Shown: positions 5,159 through 5,405 of the stretch, one piece after another
Layout: every line of letters starts with the position of its first letter
Numbering within the stretch: position 1 is the stretch's first letter
From: Planctomycetota bacterium
Lineage (GTDB): Bacteria; Planctomycetota; Phycisphaerae; WQYP01
Length of the DNA stretch: 5,405 nt
NCBI GenBank assembly: GCA_021805585.1
Contig: JAJZEY010000411.1
Span: 1 to 5,405, forward strand
Reading direction: 5' to 3'
Program-made: the position numbers and the translations under genes
Notes under the pieces: model-generated
Databases searched by the model: none
Told to the model about the DNA's origin: nothing
What the model saw: only the letters and a program-made list of their open reading frames with translations

Positions 5159-5405
5159 ATGATATCCGCCCGACCCACGCATTTGCGCGAATACATGGAT
5201 GCCCCGAATGTTTCGCGGCAGGATTTGCTTCGCGAGCTTGACTATATCCGCTGGGTAAACCGCGCACTTGGTGGAACCCAAGTAGTGGTGCACCATTTGA
5301 AGGACTGGGCTTCCGCGGGACTTTTACCGGCCGGGCCGATGACCATTCTGGATGTCGCCACCGGATCAGCCGATATTCCCGAAGCGATACTGAATTGGGC
5401 CAAGA
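5159..5405 (+). CDS. N-terminal part of a class I SAM-dependent methyltransferase, cut by the window edge
   Basis: The reading frame opens at ATG 5159 and continues through the right edge: 82 residues plus one base, with no stop. TILDVATGSADIP (62-74) is motif I of class I SAM methyltransferases: a strand, an acidic residue and the SAM-binding loop. The usual GxGxG loop reads A67-T68-G69-S70-A71, so only the central Gly is kept. The preceding helices, HLREYMDAPNVSRQDLLREL then YIRWVNRALGG, form the N-terminal cap seen in a group of bacterial methyltransferases, which favours ATG 5159 over ATG 5195. The Shine-Dalgarno is weak (GGTG at 5151-5154). It starts 15 bp after the lipoprotein stop, so the two are probably co-transcribed. 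The substrate cannot be judged from this fragment. Confidence 0.75.
   Translation, partial: MISARPTHLREYMDAPNVSRQDLLRELDYIRWVNRALGGTQVVVHHLKDWASAGLLPAGPMTILDVATGSADIPEAILNWAK

Noticed and set aside
4909..5241. Plus-strand open frame across the lipoprotein and methyltransferase genes
   Set aside because: It overlaps both genes in another frame, has no ribosome-binding site and shows no domain. The lipoprotein and methyltransferase frames have signal-peptide and SAM-motif support.
1..5405. CRISPR array, tRNA or rRNA gene, insertion sequence, toxin-antitoxin or defence genes
   Set aside because: No regularly spaced direct repeats, tRNA-like cloverleaf, transposase motif or small paired genes were seen on either strand.

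Overview
The window is a stretch of bacterial chromosome, densely coded and moderately GC-rich, with AT-rich gaps at about 1-55 and 2855-2945. Gene style (a MauM/NapG-like ferredoxin with an RRDFF N-terminus, a small lipoprotein with a Pro/Ala/Ser/Thr tail, a divergent Nramp beside an odd acyl-CoA dehydrogenase homologue) suggests Planctomycetota or a related phylum. This is a low-confidence inference from protein style; there is no rRNA or other marker gene.

The layout is two divergent transcription units around a 205-bp regulatory gap (2741-2945). Leftward (minus strand) runs a divergent Nramp-superfamily metal transporter (1382-2740), then, after 37 bp, an acyl-CoA dehydrogenase-fold flavoprotein that appears to lack the usual catalytic glutamate (96-1343). 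Rightward (plus strand) run a four-cluster 4Fe-4S ferredoxin-type protein (2946-3659), a COG3618-type amidohydrolase/sugar-lactone hydrolase (3705-4529), a small lipoprotein (4625-5143), and the N-terminal part of a class I SAM methyltransferase (5159 to the right edge, incomplete).

The divergent gap holds the best non-coding signals. The Nramp gene has a good sigma70-type promoter (TTGAAA, 17 bp, TATAGT). A 17-bp near-palindrome covers its -35 and spacer and has the 7-1-7 layout of a Fur-family operator, which fits metal control of a metal transporter. On the other strand a perfect TATAAT lies only 9 bp before the ferredoxin ATG, which has no Shine-Dalgarno sequence, so that mRNA may be leaderless.

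How the genes work together is mostly open. The transporter and its predicted metal-responsive operator make one coherent story. The rightward genes share strand and spacing but not an evident pathway: the ferredoxin lacks its usual membrane partner, and the lactonase lacks sugar-catabolic neighbours. I see no CRISPR array, tRNA, rRNA, insertion sequence, toxin-antitoxin pair or recognisable defence system. The points most worth a second look are the altered metal-site motifs of the transporter, its operator, the glutamate-less dehydrogenase homologue and the leaderless start.
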